A stretch of DNA of 64,000 bases from Schaedlerella arabinosiphila (GCF_003885045.1 NZ_RHJS01000002.1:2170001-2234000), one strand, 5' to 3'; shown: positions 8,906 through 19,194, numbered from the stretch's first letter. Numbers and translations are program-made. Notes: generated from the letters alone by a model not told the origin.

Positions 8906-9276
8906 TCTTCTTCCCCATCTTTCATATCTCTGGTCAGCTCATCAATTTTTCTGCTCATATTCACCCCGTACTCGATCGACTGATCCAGTACAAACTGAAT
9001 TTCCGGAGTATTTCTCATGTTGATCGTCCTCGCCAGTTCACGGCGGATATACCGCTCCGCGCTTTGGAGACCCTTAAGCGTGTCTTCCTGCGCTTTGCGG
9101 TCTCCGAATACGCTGATATATGCTTTGCAGGTTTTCAGGTCGGGAGCCACTTCAACAGCCACCACGGAAGTCATGGGTGCGACCCTTGGATCTTTGATGC
9201 CTCCGCGCAGTATTTGACTCAGTTCCCGCTGGACCTCTGCATTGACTCTCGTATTTTTAATACTGTTTTTTCTCAT
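8902..9276 (-). CDS. rbfA: 30S ribosome-binding factor A
   Basis: Helps 16S rRNA 5' end maturation and late 30S assembly. 124 residues, a single KH-like domain, with RVNAEVQRELSQILRGGIKDPRV at the start and SVFGDRKAQEDTLKGLQSAERYIRRELA in the middle. AAGGAG lies five bases before the ATG. 91 bases after infB, and overlapping nrnA, in the conserved order. Confidence 0.95.
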   Translation of the reverse strand: MRKNSIKNTRVNAEVQRELSQILRGGIKDPRVAPMTSVVAVEVAPDLKTCKAYISVFGDRKAQEDTLKGLQSAERYIRRELARTINMRNTPEIQFVLDQSIEYGVNMSRKIDELTRDMKDGEEE

Positions 9277-9367
9277 AACTGCTCCTTATTCTTCCCTATT
9301 CCGTTTCTGATCGTTCGCATCTGCTGCCTGTTTTCCCGAAGGCCGCACATCCGGCCCGGGCCAAAAT

Positions 9368-12300
9368 TTATTTTCTCTCCACTTCCACCATCTTGTAGGC
9401 TTCCACGGAATCCCCTTCCTGGATATCGTTGTAATTTTCAAATACAAATCCGCATTCGTATCCGGCGCGGACTTCCTTCACGTCATCCTTGAACCGTCTC
9501 AAAGATGCCAGCGGGCCGTCGAACATCACCACGTTGTCGCGGGTGAGCCGTACGGAACAGTTCCGCTCAAAGATACCGTCCTGCACATACGCGCCTGCGA
9601 TGGTTCCGATTCCGGAAGCCTTGAAGGTCTGGCGTACTTCCGCGTGTCCCAGTACCTTTTCCTCGAAGATCGGATCCAGCATGCCCTTCATGGCCGCTTC
9701 CACATCCTCGATGGCATTGTAGATGACCCTGTACAGACGCAGATCCACGCCCTCATGGTCCGCGATCTCCTTGGCCGTCGCGTCGGGACGCACATTGAAT
9801 CCGATGATGATGGCGTTGGACGCGGACGCAAGGGTGACATCGGACTCGTTGATGGCTCCCACGCCGCCGTGGATGATCTTGATAACCACCTCATCATTGG
9901 ACAGCTTGAGAAGGCTTTGCTTCAACGCTTCCACAGAGCCCTGCACATCCGCCTTGACCACGATATTGAGTTCCTTCAGATTGCCCTCCTTGATCTGGGA
10001 GAACAGATCATCCAGAGACATCTTGGACTTGGTCTCTTCCAGAAGCTTCATCTTATTCTGGGAAATGAAGGTCTCCGCGAAGTTACGCGCTTCTTTTTCC
10101 GTTGCGCATCCCACGAAGATCTCCCCGGCCTTGGGTACGTCGTTGAGACCCAGGATCTCCACCGGTTTGGAGGGGCCTGCCTCCTTCACGCGCCTTCCCT
10201 TGTCGTCCATCATCGCACGGACTTTTCCGTGGGCGGAGCCTGCCGCGATGGCGTCTCCCACATGAAGGGTTCCTTTTTGTACAAGGACCGTCGCCACAGA
10301 ACCCTTGCCCTTATCCAACTGGGCCTCAATCACAAGTCCTCTGGCCTCACGTTTCGGATTGGCTTTGAGCTCCAGCACCTCAGCCGTCAGAAGGATCATT
10401 TCCAGCAGGTCGGAGATTCCCTCTCCGGTGTGCGCAGATACCGGTACAAAGACCGTACTTCCGCCCCAGTCCTCGGCGATCAGTTCGTATTCCGTCAGTT
10501 CCTGTTTTACACGCTCTACATTGGCGCTTGGCTTATCGATCTTATTAATCGCTACAATGATCTCGATCCCCGCCGCTTTGGCATGGTTGATGGCCTCTAC
10601 GGTCTGGGGCATCACGCCATCGTCCGCAGCCACCACAAGGATCGCGATATCTGTAGAATTGGCGCCCCGCATACGCATGGCGGTAAACGCCTCGTGTCCC
10701 GGCGTATCTAAAAATGTGATCTTCTCTCCGTTGACATCCACCACGTACGCGCCGATATGCTGCGTGATGCCGCCTGCTTCCCGGTCGATCACGTTGGTAT
10801 GGCGGATGGCGTCGAGAAGGGACGTCTTACCATGGTCAACGTGGCCCATAACGCAGACAACCGGAGGACGTTTTTCCATGGTGTTTTCATCTTCCTCTTC
10901 CTCTTTGAGAAGCTCCTCGATCACATCCACCACTTCTTCCTTTTCACACAGAACGTCAAATTCCATTGCGATCTCTTCCGCCGTATCATAGTCGATCTCC
11001 TGATTTACGGTTACGACCTTTCCCTGCATAAAGAGTTTCTTCACGATCACGGAGGGAACGATCTTCATCTTATCCGCAAGTTCTTTGATGGTCAGAGAAA
11101 CCGGAAGGATGATCTGTTTGATCTCCTCCACAGGCGTAGCCTTCTGCTGTGGCTTTTTCGTTTCCGTAAGGGGTTTCTGCTTCTTGCCCTTCTTACCCTT
11201 GTTTTCAAATTCCGAATCCCGGAGTTCTTTTTTCTTATAATCTTTTTCTTTGTCTTTTCCTTTATTGCGCTGGTTCTTCTGCTGCTCTACCATTGGTGTG
11301 GGGATTGCATCCCGGTCATCCCTGCGCGCTCCCGGCCTTCCTGCCGGACGCTGTCCGCCGCCGAAACGGTCTCCCTGACCTCCCTGAGAGCGTCCGCCGA
11401 AGCGGTCTCCCTGGCCGCCCTGGGAACGTCCGCCGAAACGGTCTCCCTGGGGACCTCCCTGAGAGCGTCCGCCGAAGCGGTCTCCCTGAGAACCTCCCTG
11501 GGAACGTCCGCCGAAACGATCTCCCTGAGGCCCTCCCTGGGAGCGTCCGCCGAAGCGGTCTCCCTGGGGGCCTCCCTGGGAACGTCCGCCGAAGCGGTCT
11601 CCCTGAGAACCTCCCTGGGAACGTCCGCCAAAGCGGTCTCCCTGAGAACCTCCCTGGGAACGTCCGCCGAAGCGATCTCCCTGGGGACGGGAACCATCCC
11701 TTCTTCCCGGGCGTCCGCCCTGGCCGTCCCGGTTCATGCGGCCGTTGTCCTGGGAACGTCCGCCCTGGCTGTTTCCATAGCGTCCTCCCTCTCTGCTGCC
11801 CTGGGAATGGGCTCCCTGTTCTGCATCCTGCCTTGGACGCTGATTCTGCATATTGCCGCGTGCATTTGCATTCTGGCTGCTTTCCTGTACGTTGCTTTCC
11901 TGCGAACGTCTATTTTTCATCTGTTCTTCCCCTGCATTTCCTCTTACTTCCTGCATTCCTTCCTTTTGTACCTGAACCTCCTGAGCACTGCGGACAGCCT
12001 GGCCCTGTACCTGCGAATCCGGAGCAGCCTGGGGCTGTACTGCCTTTGTTCCCTGTTCCTCAGAAACCAGATCCGGACGGCCGGATGCTGCCTCCTGCTT
12101 CCGCATCGAAGCCTCCCGTGCCTGCAGGGAATCCCCTCCCTGGGGACGTACGCCTGCTGCCTGCTGCCCCTGAGGACGCCCTCCTGCTGACGGGGTGCCC
12201 TGAGGACGCGCACCCGCTGACGGTGCACCCTGCAGACGCCGTTCTCCCGGTCCTCCCTGGGGACGTCTCTCTGCACCCGGCGCTCCCTGGGGGCGTCTCT

Positions 12301-12829
12301 CTGTCCCCTGCTGCCGTCCCTGGGGACGGGCCCCCTGCCGGCCGCCGGACATCCGTCCTGGGTTCTTCGCGTTCTGGGGGCGGAAGATCTGAACGATCTT
12401 TTTCTTTTTCGGCGCCTCTTCCTTTGCCTCTGCCTCTTCCTTTGCCTCTGCCGCATCCTCCGGCTTTTCCGACAGGGGCCTATCCGGCCGTGCCGAAGAC
12501 TCCGGCTTAACCGACGCTTCGGCGGCGCTCTCCGGCGTCCCGCTCTTTACAGCCGTCTCTGCCTGGCCCGCCATACGCCCTCTCCCGGCTGTCTCCGGCT
12601 CCGCTTTTTCAGCGGGCCTCACCGGAGTTTTGGGGGTGGACGCCGCAGGTTTTCCCTCCCCGGCTTTTCGTCCGAACTCCCGGCGGATATCCGAAACCAC
12701 GGATTCCTCCAGTGAATTCATATGGTTTTTTACCTCTACCCTTTTCTTCGCCAGTATATCCAGTAACGCTCTATTCTCTAATCCCAGCTCCTTTGCCAGC
12801 TCATGTACTCTCATTTTTCCCATAGTCAA
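9368..12829 (-). CDS. infB: Translation initiation factor IF-2
   Basis: GTPase that delivers initiator tRNA to the 30S subunit and promotes subunit joining. 1153 residues, much longer than the roughly 700-900 usual for Firmicutes. An N-terminal IF2_N module ([21 protein letters not shown]) is followed by about 500 low-complexity residues rich in Pro, Arg, Gly and Gln, a second IF2_N-like segment near 580, then the G domain ([12 protein letters not shown] near residue 660, [14 protein letters not shown]) and the conserved C-terminal domains. AGGAGG lies six bases before a TTG at 12829 that overlaps the ylxQ stop (TTGA); an ATG two codons later is possible. The extra length is mainly the tandem repeat at 11363-11680. 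Confidence 0.95.
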   Translation of the reverse strand: MTMGKMRVHELAKELGLENRALLDILAKKRVEVKNHMNSLEESVVSDIRREFGRKAGEGKPAASTPKTPVRPAEKAEPETAGRGRMAGQAETAVKSGTPESAAEASVKPESSARPDRPLSEKPEDAAEAKEEAEAKEEAPKKKKIVQIFRPQNAKNPGRMSGGRQGARPQGRQQGTERRPQGAPGAERRPQGGPGERRLQGAPSAGARPQGTPSAGGRPQGQQAAGVRPQGGDSLQAREASMRKQEAASGRPDLVSEEQGTKAVQPQAAPDSQVQGQAVRSAQEVQVQKEGMQEVRGNAGEEQMKNRRSQESNVQESSQNANARGNMQNQRPRQDAEQGAHSQGSREGGRYGNSQGGRSQDNGRMNRDGQGGRPGRRDGSRPQGDRFGGRSQGGSQGDRFGGRSQGGSQGDRFGGRSQGGPQGDRFGGRSQGGPQGDRFGGRSQGGSQGDRFGGRSQGGPQGDRFGGRSQGGQGDRFGGRSQGGQGDRFGGGQRPAGRPGARRDDRDAIPTPMVEQQKNQRNKGKDKEKDYKKKELRDSEFENKGKKGKKQKPLTETKKPQQKATPVEEIKQIILPVSLTIKELADKMKIVPSVIVKKLFMQGKVVTVNQEIDYDTAEEIAMEFDVLCEKEEVVDVIEELLKEEEEDENTMEKRPPVVCVMGHVDHGKTSLLDAIRHTNVIDREAGGITQHIGAYVVDVNGEKITFLDTPGHEAFTAMRMRGANSTDIAILVVAADDGVMPQTVEAINHAKAAGIEIIVAINKIDKPSANVERVKQELTEYELIAEDWGGSTVFVPVSAHTGEGISDLLEMILLTAEVLELKANPKREARGLVIEAQLDKGKGSVATVLVQKGTLHVGDAIAAGSAHGKVRAMMDDKGRRVKEAGPSKPVEILGLNDVPKAGEIFVGCATEKEARNFAETFISQNKMKLLEETKSKMSLDDLFSQIKEGNLKELNIVVKADVQGSVEALKQSLLKLSNDEVVIKIIHGGVGAINESDVTLASASNAIIIGFNVRPDATAKEIADHEGVDLRLYRVIYNAIEDVEAAMKGMLDPIFEEKVLGHAEVRQTFKASGIGTIAGAYVQDGIFERNCSVRLTRDNVVMFDGPLASLRRFKDDVKEVRAGYECGFVFENYNDIQEGDSVEAYKMVEVERK
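11363..11680 (-). repeat. Tandem repeat inside infB ([11 protein letters not shown] units)
   Basis: Eight consecutive in-frame units of 39 or 36 bp encode [11 protein letters not shown] followed by SQ, PQ or Q, plus a ninth partial unit. Neighbouring units are nearly identical at DNA level, which fits recent expansion by slippage or unequal exchange. Glycine/arginine-rich composition suggests an unstructured RNA-binding linker. Confidence 0.9.
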
Positions 12830-13164
12830 ATACTACCTCCTTTATGCAATTGTCTATCGTTCATGTTCAACTGTTTTTGAATCCCGTCCGCAAATCCTTC
12901 GTCCAATATCGCCAGAGATGCACGGAATTCTTTTCCCATTGCATGCCCTAAGGTATCTTTATCTCCGTAAATATAAATTGGCACTTCATAATATTCGCAC
13001 ATATTGCAAAATTTTTTCCTGGTATTTTCCGATGAATCCTCTGCCAGGATGACCAATGCGGCCCGACCGGATTTTACTTCCCGCTCCGTCATAAACTCGC
13101 CGCTGACCGCTCTTCCCGCTTTGGTAGCCAGGCCGACCAGCGACAGCACTTTATCCTGTTTCAA
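12826..13164 (-). CDS. L7Ae-family RNA-binding protein, YlxQ type
   Basis: Small RNA-binding protein of the ribosomal L7Ae/L30e fold that accompanies nusA-infB operons in Firmicutes; its exact target in bacteria is not settled. I read it from a TTG at 13164, giving 112 residues that begin [22 protein letters not shown], the usual YlxQ start, with AGGAG ten bases upstream. The ATG at 13194 would add ten atypical basic residues inside ylxR. The core [17 protein letters not shown] and [19 protein letters not shown] is typical. It overlaps ylxR by 14 bases and infB by four. Confidence 0.85.
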   Translation of the reverse strand: MKQDKVLSLVGLATKAGRAVSGEFMTEREVKSGRAALVILAEDSSENTRKKFCNMCEYYEVPIYIYGDKDTLGHAMGKEFRASLAILDEGFADGIQKQLNMNDRQLHKGGSI

Positions 13165-13429
13165 TCTCTTCCATCTCCTTCTCCAGATGTCCATATACTT
13201 CCGCAGGGACCGCCTGCTTAAAGGAACGCTCCAGCCCTTTGTTCTTCACTGCCTTCTGAAAACAGTCCCTGGAATAACAAATATATGCCCCCCGGCCGTT
13301 TTTCTTTCCGGTGGTATCCAGAACAAAGCCTTCGTCCTCTGTCCTGAGTATCCTCAGCAGCTCCTTTTTCGGTTTCATCTCTCCGCAGCCGACGCATTTG
13401 CGCATCGGTATTTTGCGTTTATTCGCCAA
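13151..13429 (-). CDS. YlxR family (DUF448) protein
   Basis: 92 residues of the YlxR fold, found between nusA and infB in most Firmicutes. The signature is PMRKCVGCGEMKPKKELLRI followed by KKNGRGAYICYSRDCFQKAVK. Family members are described as nucleic-acid-binding and have been linked to RNase P modulation; nothing here decides that. The gap to nusA is 39 bases. Confidence 0.9.
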   Translation of the reverse strand: MANKRKIPMRKCVGCGEMKPKKELLRILRTEDEGFVLDTTGKKNGRGAYICYSRDCFQKAVKNKGLERSFKQAVPAEVYGHLEKEMEEIETG

Positions 13430-13468
13430 TCATATCACCTCTCAGACGGATGCAGCTTTCTGTCAAGA

Positions 13469-14833
13469 TCATTGCTCCGTTTCCACAAATTCAATTTCCG
13501 GAACTTCCTCCTCGTATTCCCTCTCTGTCTCTTCTATATCCGCTTCTGCCCCGGCGGAAGCTTCTTCTTCGTAACTGTCTTCGTAGCCGGCGGGAGCTTC
13601 TTCATATCCTGCAGACGCCTCGTCTCCGTAGCCGTCCCCGTATCCGGCAGAAATGTCCTCATATCCGGTGCCGCCTTCTCCGTAATCCGCGCCGTTTCCG
13701 TCGTCCTCATATTCGTCATAGGGCTCATATTCCCCCACATAGCCGTCTTCATCCATCATTTCCATCTGATCCATGTAATCCGCCGGCAGTTCTCCCGACT
13801 CGATGGCCTGCGTCTCGCTCTTGATGTCGATCTTATATCCGGTCAGCCTTGCCGCCAGCCTTGCGTTCTGCCCCTCCTTGCCGATGGCCAGGGAGAGCTG
13901 ATAGTCCGGCACGATGACGCTGGCCGCCTTCTCGTCCGGGTCGGCCATAACGGAGATGACCTTGGCCGGGCTTAAGGCGTTCTCAATCAGAAGCGCTGGG
14001 TTGTCGCTCCAGTTGATGATGTCGATCTTTTCCCCCCGCAGCTCACTGACCACCGCGTTGACACGGGAACCGTTCAGACCTACGCAGGCGCCCACCGGAT
14101 CTACCTTGTCGTCGTTGGACCAGACGGCCATCTTGGTACGGGAGCCTGCCTCCCTGGCAATGCTCTTGATCTCCACCGTCCCGTCGCTAACCTCTGTCAC
14201 CTCCGCCTCGAACAGGCGCTTCACCAGCTCCGGATGGGTACGGGACACCAGGATCTTGGGCCCCTTGGGCGTATTCTTCACTTCCACGATGTAGAGCTTG
14301 ATGCGCTCCGTGGGCTGGAATACTTCTCCCTTGACCTGCTCGTTTTCCGTCAGCATGGCGTCCGCCCTGCCCAGGTTGATACTGATATTCTTTCCGACAT
14401 ATCTCTGGACGATACCGGTCACGATATCCCGCTCTTTTTCAAAATACTGGTCAAAGACCACTTTGCGTTCTTCCTCGCGGATCTTCTGCAGGATCAGGTT
14501 CTTGGCATTCTGGGTGGCGATTCTGCCGAAGGACTTGGACTCCACCCGGATCTGCGCCACATCTCCAAGCTGCAGGCTGGAATCAATCTGCTCCGCTTCC
14601 TCCAGGCTGATCTCCAGCGCCGGGTCCATCACCTCATCCACCACTTCCTTTTCCGCAAATACAGCGTAGTCGCAGGTCTCCCTGTTCATAATGACCTTGA
14701 TATTATCGGAGGTCCCAAAGTGGTTCTTGCACGCACTGATCAGAGAATTTTCAATGGCATCCATCATGGTATCTTTACTGATATTCTTTTCCTGTTCAAG
14801 AATTGTCAACGCTTCCAGTAGCTCTGTGTTCAT
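13469..14833 (-). CDS. nusA: Transcription termination/antitermination protein NusA
   Basis: Binds RNA polymerase and nascent RNA, affecting pausing, termination and antitermination. From the start at 14833 (AAAGGAAG upstream) the protein has 454 residues: N-terminal polymerase-binding domain, S1 domain (about 135-200), then two KH domains with [26 protein letters not shown] and [25 protein letters not shown]. After about residue 365 comes an acidic, Gly/Tyr-rich tail with repeated GYGDE/GYEE elements instead of a folded domain, as in many Clostridia. A reading from 14902 would overlap rimP and has no binding site. Confidence 0.95.
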   Translation of the reverse strand: MNTELLEALTILEQEKNISKDTMMDAIENSLISACKNHFGTSDNIKVIMNRETCDYAVFAEKEVVDEVMDPALEISLEEAEQIDSSLQLGDVAQIRVESKSFGRIATQNAKNLILQKIREEERKVVFDQYFEKERDIVTGIVQRYVGKNISINLGRADAMLTENEQVKGEVFQPTERIKLYIVEVKNTPKGPKILVSRTHPELVKRLFEAEVTEVSDGTVEIKSIAREAGSRTKMAVWSNDDKVDPVGACVGLNGSRVNAVVSELRGEKIDIINWSDNPALLIENALSPAKVISVMADPDEKAASVIVPDYQLSLAIGKEGQNARLAARLTGYKIDIKSETQAIESGELPADYMDQMEMMDEDGYVGEYEPYDEYEDDGNGADYGEGGTGYEDISAGYGDGYGDEASAGYEEAPAGYEDSYEEEASAGAEADIEETEREYEEEVPEIEFVETEQ

Positions 14834-14885
14834 TTTCTTTACTTCCTTTCTATCACAATGTATCGTCCTCTGCCCCAGTCCGTTC

Positions 14886-15353
14886 TCAGAAATCCAGCGC
14901 AAGACGGATCAATGCGATCTCGCTCCTTTGGAATATCTGCTCTGCGTCATCCTCGTAGGCAATGGTCACGGTATTTTTATCAAATGCTTTTAGGGCCCCT
15001 TCAAATTCCTTCTGTCCGTCGATGGGCCGGTAGGTGCGGATCTCCACGTCCTCCCCCAGGCTCCTCTGGAAATCCTTCTCTTTCTTTAAAGGCCTCCCCA
15101 GCCCCGGAGAGCTCACCTCAAAGATATAACTGTCCTCAATATAATCTTTTTCATCCAGAATATCCGAGAACCTCCGGCTGACTGCCTCGCAGTCGTCCAC
15201 CGTGATTCCCCCCGGCTTGTCGATATAAGCCCTCAGATACCAGGTTCCGGCTTCTTTTACATATTCCACATCCACCAGCTCAAATCCGGCTTCCGACACG
15301 ATCGGCTCCAAAAGCTCTTCTGTCCTGCTCTCATACTCTTCTCGTCTTGACAC
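14886..15353 (-). CDS. rimP: Ribosome maturation factor RimP
   Basis: Needed for 30S subunit maturation. 155 residues with the two RimP domains: the N-terminal part containing EAGFELVDVEYVKEAGTWYLRAYIDKPGGITVDDCE and IFEVSSPGLGRPLKKEKDF, then the small C-terminal beta domain. Starts at a GTG (15353) preceded by AAAGGAAG. First gene of the nusA-infB operon; promoter at 15449-15477 and a leader hairpin at 15395-15420. Confidence 0.95.
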   Translation of the reverse strand: MSRREEYESRTEELLEPIVSEAGFELVDVEYVKEAGTWYLRAYIDKPGGITVDDCEAVSRRFSDILDEKDYIEDSYIFEVSSPGLGRPLKKEKDFQRSLGEDVEIRTYRPIDGQKEFEGALKAFDKNTVTIAYEDDAEQIFQRSEIALIRLALDF

Positions 15354-15394
15354 GCTGTAACTTCCTTTCCTGCAAAATGGTTTTCTCCAACAAA

Positions 15395-15420
15395 GAAGAG
15401 TGAACTTTCGTCCACTCTTC
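15395..15420 (-). promoter_or_regulatory. Hairpin in the rimP-nusA operon leader
   Basis: A perfect 8-bp stem (GAAGAGTG at 15395-15402 with CACTCTTC at 15413-15420) with a 10-base loop lies between the operon promoter and rimP. On the minus strand it is followed by TTTGTT, a weak terminator tail. nusA operons of other bacteria carry leader terminators used for autocontrol, so an attenuator is plausible. Confidence 0.45.
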
Positions 15421-15448
15421 CGCCGGGTTCCTTATGTAACTGTCGTCA

Positions 15449-15477
15449 AGTATACCACTATTTCCCGGTAAAATCAA
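15449..15477 (-). promoter_or_regulatory. Promoter of the rimP-infB-ribF operon
   Basis: On the minus strand TTGATT (15472-15477) and TATACT (15449-15454) are separated by 17 bases. Predicted start near 15442, leaving a leader of about 90 bases. Confidence 0.65.
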
Positions 15478-15507
15478 CCTTTTTCTCAAATAATGCGCAT
15501 TGCTGCA

Positions 15508-16305
15508 TTATTTCGGCTCTGATTTTTTCCTTATATTCAAGAAGATAAAAAGGGCCGCCAGAACCAGATTGACAATAAAAACAATCACGCTTCCTTCTAT
15601 CCCGCAAACTCCGCCGGATAAAAGTTCGTTTCCGGTAAAAGTCGTAATCAGCAGGCTTGGATAGTCATCGGCAAGCGATACGCCGCCTAAAATCAATGCG
15701 CCAATTCCATTCCATAAAAAATGCATGACAATGGGCGCTATAATAGAACCGCTGTATTCAAGGACCGCCGTCATGAGCAGGCTCATCGTAAGAACATTGA
15801 ATACGGGAATGATACCCGCTTCAAATGCCCAGCCGTGCAGCGCTGTGAAAATACCTGTTGTAACAACCGCGGCGGCAGCTATATTGTGTTTTTGCCTGAG
15901 CATTTGATACAGATAGCCCCGAACAAGAAGCTCCTGCATAATGACATTCAAAAATGCCGCGAGCATCCAGACAGAGAACCATTTTATCGAGTTCATTCCT
16001 CCAAAGTGGATGCACTTTGCCATGTACATGATCCAAACAGGAACCGCAAGCCAAACAACCCCTGTGACAGTTCCCAGCAGGATTCCTTTGACGGGATGAT
16101 CTAATAAATGTAATTTTACCTGTTTCTTTTCCACAAACCAGAAAATGAACGTAAAAACGAGAATCGCCAATAACGGCATAATTTCTGCCCACAATCTCCA
16201 AACAGCAGGTTCCTCCGAAGAGGATAACGGCAGTATCGAAGCTATGATTACCCAACCCAGAAAGAAGCCCGCGGACTTTATCACTGTAATTCCAATTTTT
16301 TTCAA
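15508..16305 (-). CDS. CPBP family intramembrane metalloprotease
   Basis: Polytopic membrane protein of the CPBP (CAAX protease / bacteriocin-processing) family, 265 residues with about eight hydrophobic segments. The three family motifs are visible but the first is modified: QELLVRGYLYQM where EExxxR is usual (the first Glu is Gln), FTALHGW for FxxxH, and HFLWNGIG for HxxxN. I chose the TTG at 16305 (MKKIGITVIKSAGFF) because GGGAGG lies eight bases upstream; an ATG at 16338 is an alternative. Such proteins often act in peptide processing or self-immunity, but no bacteriocin gene is visible nearby. Confidence 0.8.
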   Translation of the reverse strand: MKKIGITVIKSAGFFLGWVIIASILPLSSSEEPAVWRLWAEIMPLLAILVFTFIFWFVEKKQVKLHLLDHPVKGILLGTVTGVVWLAVPVWIMYMAKCIHFGGMNSIKWFSVWMLAAFLNVIMQELLVRGYLYQMLRQKHNIAAAAVVTTGIFTALHGWAFEAGIIPVFNVLTMSLLMTAVLEYSGSIIAPIVMHFLWNGIGALILGGVSLADDYPSLLITTFTGNELLSGGVCGIEGSVIVFIVNLVLAALFIFLNIRKKSEPK

Positions 16306-16449
16306 AATGAATCCCTCCCGAAATTCTGATTGTCTCATTGTCAACAGCTCCTATTATATGCTTTCAAAACTCGAAATGCAATAGCTTTGGCTTTGTGCTT
16401 TCCTTGCACCCTGCTGCAAGGCATCCGGCCAGTAAAATAGCGGTTGCGT

Positions 16450-16532
16450 GCATCCAGCCCCTCGCCGTCAGGCGACTTTTCAATGGGCTGGATGCGTTAC
16501 AGTTCGCGGCCGGTTGGGCCGTGAACTGTAAC
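16450..16532. repeat. Pair of palindromic hairpins in a 380-bp gene-free gap
   Basis: The gap 16306-16686 holds no gene. It contains two adjacent long dyads. The first pairs GCATCCAGCCC (16450-16460) with GGGCTGGATGC (16485-16495) and has an inner CGCC/GGCG stem. The second pairs GTTACAGTTC (16496-16505) with GAACTGTAAC (16523-16532) around GCGGCC/GGCC. The two sit back to back with no spacer, like a dispersed palindromic repeat unit. No T-run follows, so neither is a standard terminator. Confidence 0.6.
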
Positions 16533-16686
16533 ACGCCGAGGACGGGGTTTTTGACCTTTCATGAAAAACTGCTTTACAAGAAGGCAAAACTGCGCCATAA
16601 TATAGCAAGGCAAAAACGCTGTTTTTGCGCATTTGTGTGAAGTGACTGTGAATACTCACATTGTTCTGAAAGGGATGGTGCAGCAT

Positions 16687-17481
16687 ATGATAAAATTAGT
16701 GGCAAGTGATCTGGACGGGACTCTGCTTCAGAACGGAGCTCAGGAACTGACTCCCCGCGCCCTGGATCTGGTTCGGAGACTGACGGAAAAAGGCATTGTG
16801 TTCGTCGCTTCCAGCGGACGCCAGTATGATAATGAAGTAAATCTTTTTAAGCCTGTGAAGGATCAGATCTCTTATATCGCGGAAAACGGCTCGATCTGCA
16901 TTCACAAAGGAAATGTAATCTCCCGTACAGTGATCGCCCCGGAGCTGATCCGCCGGATCATCGACGAAGTGAAAAAGGACGGGAAGTTTGAGATCGTAGT
17001 GTCCCGGGAAGACGCCTGCTTTATCGAGAACCATGACCCGGACTTTGTAAACCATATTGTCCATGTCATGAAAAATACAACGCAGATCGTGGAGGATGTC
17101 CGGAACGTGGAGGGGCCGATCTTAAAGATCGCCATCTGCAATATGAAGGACGGCCCCCACATCATAGACAAATATCTCCACCATCTGAAGGCAAAGTTCA
17201 GCTCGGAGATCAAAGTGGTGACTTCCGGAAATATCTGGATTGATTTTATTGCTCCCGGAACCAACAAGGGAACCGCCCTGTTGAAGCTCCTGGATGTGCT
17301 GCAGATCCGGCCCGAGGAATGTATGGCGTTCGGCGACCAGTACAACGATGTGGAGATGCTGCAGACCGTGGGAACCAGCTATGCCATGTCCAACTCTGCG
17401 CCGGGTATCTCTTACTATTCCACCTATGTGACGGACTCCGTGGAGGATGTGCTCGAAGACCTGCTCGCAGCTCAGGAATAA
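16687..17481 (+). CDS. Cof-type HAD-superfamily phosphatase
   Basis: Predicted cytoplasmic phosphatase for sugar phosphates or similar small phosphates. From the ATG at 16687 it has 264 residues, the usual Cof length. Motif I is SDLDGTLLQNG near residue 8, motif II is ASSGRQY, and motif IV is FGDQYNDVEMLQTVG with the C2B cap between. The end (MSNSAPGISYYSTYVTDSVEDVLEDLL) is typical. The upstream ATG at 16675 sits too close to the AAAGGG site. Single-gene transcription unit in the opposite direction to the next gene. Confidence 0.9.
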   Translation: MIKLVASDLDGTLLQNGAQELTPRALDLVRRLTEKGIVFVASSGRQYDNEVNLFKPVKDQISYIAENGSICIHKGNVISRTVIAPELIRRIIDEVKKDGKFEIVVSREDACFIENHDPDFVNHIVHVMKNTTQIVEDVRNVEGPILKIAICNMKDGPHIIDKYLHHLKAKFSSEIKVVTSGNIWIDFIAPGTNKGTALLKLLDVLQIRPEECMAFGDQYNDVEMLQTVGTSYAMSNSAPGISYYSTYVTDSVEDVLEDLLAAQE

Positions 17482-17485
17482 GCGA

Positions 17486-17532
17486 AAAAGGAACTGCTCC
17501 AACGCAGGACATATCCTGTGCTTGGAGCAGTT
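17486..17532 (-). terminator. Terminator between the HAD gene and the coiled-coil gene
   Basis: An 11-bp stem (AACTGCTCCAA at 17492-17502 with 17522-17532) encloses a second stem (GCAGGA/TCCTGC region). On the minus strand it is followed by CCTTTTTC, so it best serves the gene at 17572-19194, and it probably works for both convergent genes. Confidence 0.75.
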
Positions 17533-17571
17533 GAAACGTAAGAAGGGGGCTGTCGTGAAATCCACTTTTTT

Positions 17572-19194
17572 CTAATATGTTCCATTCCAAATAGCCTGAA
17601 ACCCTGCCTTGGAATTTCTCTCTTTCTCATACACATAAGAACTTGCGTAGCCCGGCTCCTGTCTTGCTACATAGCCTGCAAAAGTCTCCTCCCATGGCCG
17701 CATAATCTCCTGAAATCTTTCCACTGCCGCATCATAAGTACTTTTATCATTCGGATCAATCTTAGAAAATGCCTCTGTAATCTCGGAAATCATCTTCGTA
17801 TTGGAAGCAACCGGCTGCGTTCTGGTTCCGCCAATATAATACCCTTCCCACATGGGATTTTGTTTATCCGCCGCTGCCAGATCTAAAAGGAGCTTTGAAT
17901 TTTCCAGCTTCCTGTCTATCTTCTTTTCTACCGCTTCACTTAAAACCTTTACCTGATCTTCCGTCAGGCCCAGACCTGATTTATGTACATAGGCCCTCGC
18001 AATCCCTATGTTGGCATAAGTATTATAGGTACCCGAACCTCCGGCATCTAAAAAATTGTCGATGTACTCTCCCGTCTTCTGCATATTCATCAATTCTTTC
18101 CACGTCACTTCTATTCCGCCTGCGAAAAGTTTTGTTTTCAGATTATCAGGAGTATTGGCGATTCCCTTCGAAATATTCTCCTTCATCTCGTTCACAAGGG
18201 CGTTCAGTCCCCCTACCGTACTCCGATCCGTGTGCAGAGTGGTTCGAATTTTACTTCCAAATGCAGCAGAATATGCCGTGAATTCATCTTCACTGATCTG
18301 CCTCTTTGCATATTGTTCAAACACTCCGAAATACTGTTCCGTATTTCTCAAATAATGCCTATCTTCTGTATGCACCACCTTAATGCCGCCTGGTTGGTAT
18401 GTGTTTGCCAATGAAACAGCATCTTCACTTTGCACATATGTAATTTCCCAACCGTCTAATCTTTTTCCTTCTGACAGCTTCACCCCCGTCAGCGCTCCCT
18501 TGCTTCCCTCATCTTGTAATGGTTGAATGGATTGCCGCTCTGCCTTTTCCGCTGTCTCCCCTATATTTTCTCCGATGTCTGAGAGAAGTTCATTGGATTT
18601 CTGCTCTAAATCAGCAAGCTGACCTTCCTTCCCCGTAATCATTTCCTTACTTGTCTCTTCAGATGGATCATGCAGCTGATCCAGTTCAATCTCCGATTTC
18701 AAAACACGCGCTTCCCCATCGACCCTTGCCTTGACGGAACTAACCATCTCTGCTTTCTGCAAGCCTGAGGATAACTCCATTACATTTGCAAGCCTTTCAT
18801 TTTCAAGCTCCTGTTCTGTCTTCGGTTCGTCTTTCTTTTTCTTCTCAGCCTGCTTCTCCATTTCCTTGGTCATAGCTTTGGAAATCTGATCCTCTATATC
18901 TTTAAGCTGTTTTTCATAGACCTCTAACTGGGATTGAATGGACTCCATCGACTTTCCCTCTTTTTTAGCAGAACTGATCAGAGAATCCTTCTGTTCCATG
19001 ATATTCATTTTCTGTTTCATAAGCGTCTCAATGAGACTTTCCCTCTTTCCCTGGGGTGAGATAAAAGCCATATCCTTATGTCCTTTCTCTGCCGAAGCAT
19101 CCCAAACCTTCCCAGTTTTCTGTACAGCACTTTGATTCATACGGTATACGTTAAAAATTTGGTTTTGTACTATGGGGTTCAAATTCAGTTTCAT
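17572..19194 (-). CDS. Unrecognised coiled-coil protein co-transcribed with blaI-blaR1
   Basis: I do not recognise this 540-residue protein. It has no signal peptide and no membrane segment. Residues about 45-130 and 150-225 are charged and predicted coiled coil (for example QLEVYEKQLKDIEDQISKAM, then a Lys/Glu-rich AEKKKKDEPKTEQELENERL). The C-terminal half (about 250-540) looks globular, with aromatic-rich patches such as YYIGGTRTQPVASNTKM. The N-terminus, MKLNLNPIVQNQIFNVYRMN, is short and hydrophilic-amphipathic. I start at 19194 because AAGGAG is nine bases upstream; the ATG at 19200 is too close. It begins 32 bases after the blaR1 stop with no promoter between, so it is probably the controlled target of that regulatory pair. 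Confidence 0.75.
   Translation of the reverse strand: MKLNLNPIVQNQIFNVYRMNQSAVQKTGKVWDASAEKGHKDMAFISPQGKRESLIETLMKQKMNIMEQKDSLISSAKKEGKSMESIQSQLEVYEKQLKDIEDQISKAMTKEMEKQAEKKKKDEPKTEQELENERLANVMELSSGLQKAEMVSSVKARVDGEARVLKSEIELDQLHDPSEETSKEMITGKEGQLADLEQKSNELLSDIGENIGETAEKAERQSIQPLQDEGSKGALTGVKLSEGKRLDGWEITYVQSEDAVSLANTYQPGGIKVVHTEDRHYLRNTEQYFGVFEQYAKRQISEDEFTAYSAAFGSKIRTTLHTDRSTVGGLNALVNEMKENISKGIANTPDNLKTKLFAGGIEVTWKELMNMQKTGEYIDNFLDAGGSGTYNTYANIGIARAYVHKSGLGLTEDQVKVLSEAVEKKIDRKLENSKLLLDLAAADKQNPMWEGYYIGGTRTQPVASNTKMISEITEAFSKIDPNDKSTYDAAVERFQEIMRPWEETFAGYVARQEPGYASSYVYEKERNSKAGFQAIWNGTY

Noticed and set aside
11363..11680. Regular 36-39 bp repeats as a possible CRISPR array
   Set aside because: No unique spacers; units are contiguous and encode [11 protein letters not shown] in the IF-2 frame.
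11287..12510. Long open frames on both strands opposite or within infB, with striking repeats
   Set aside because: They are by-products of the GC-rich repeat in infB; infB itself has the correct domains and binding site.
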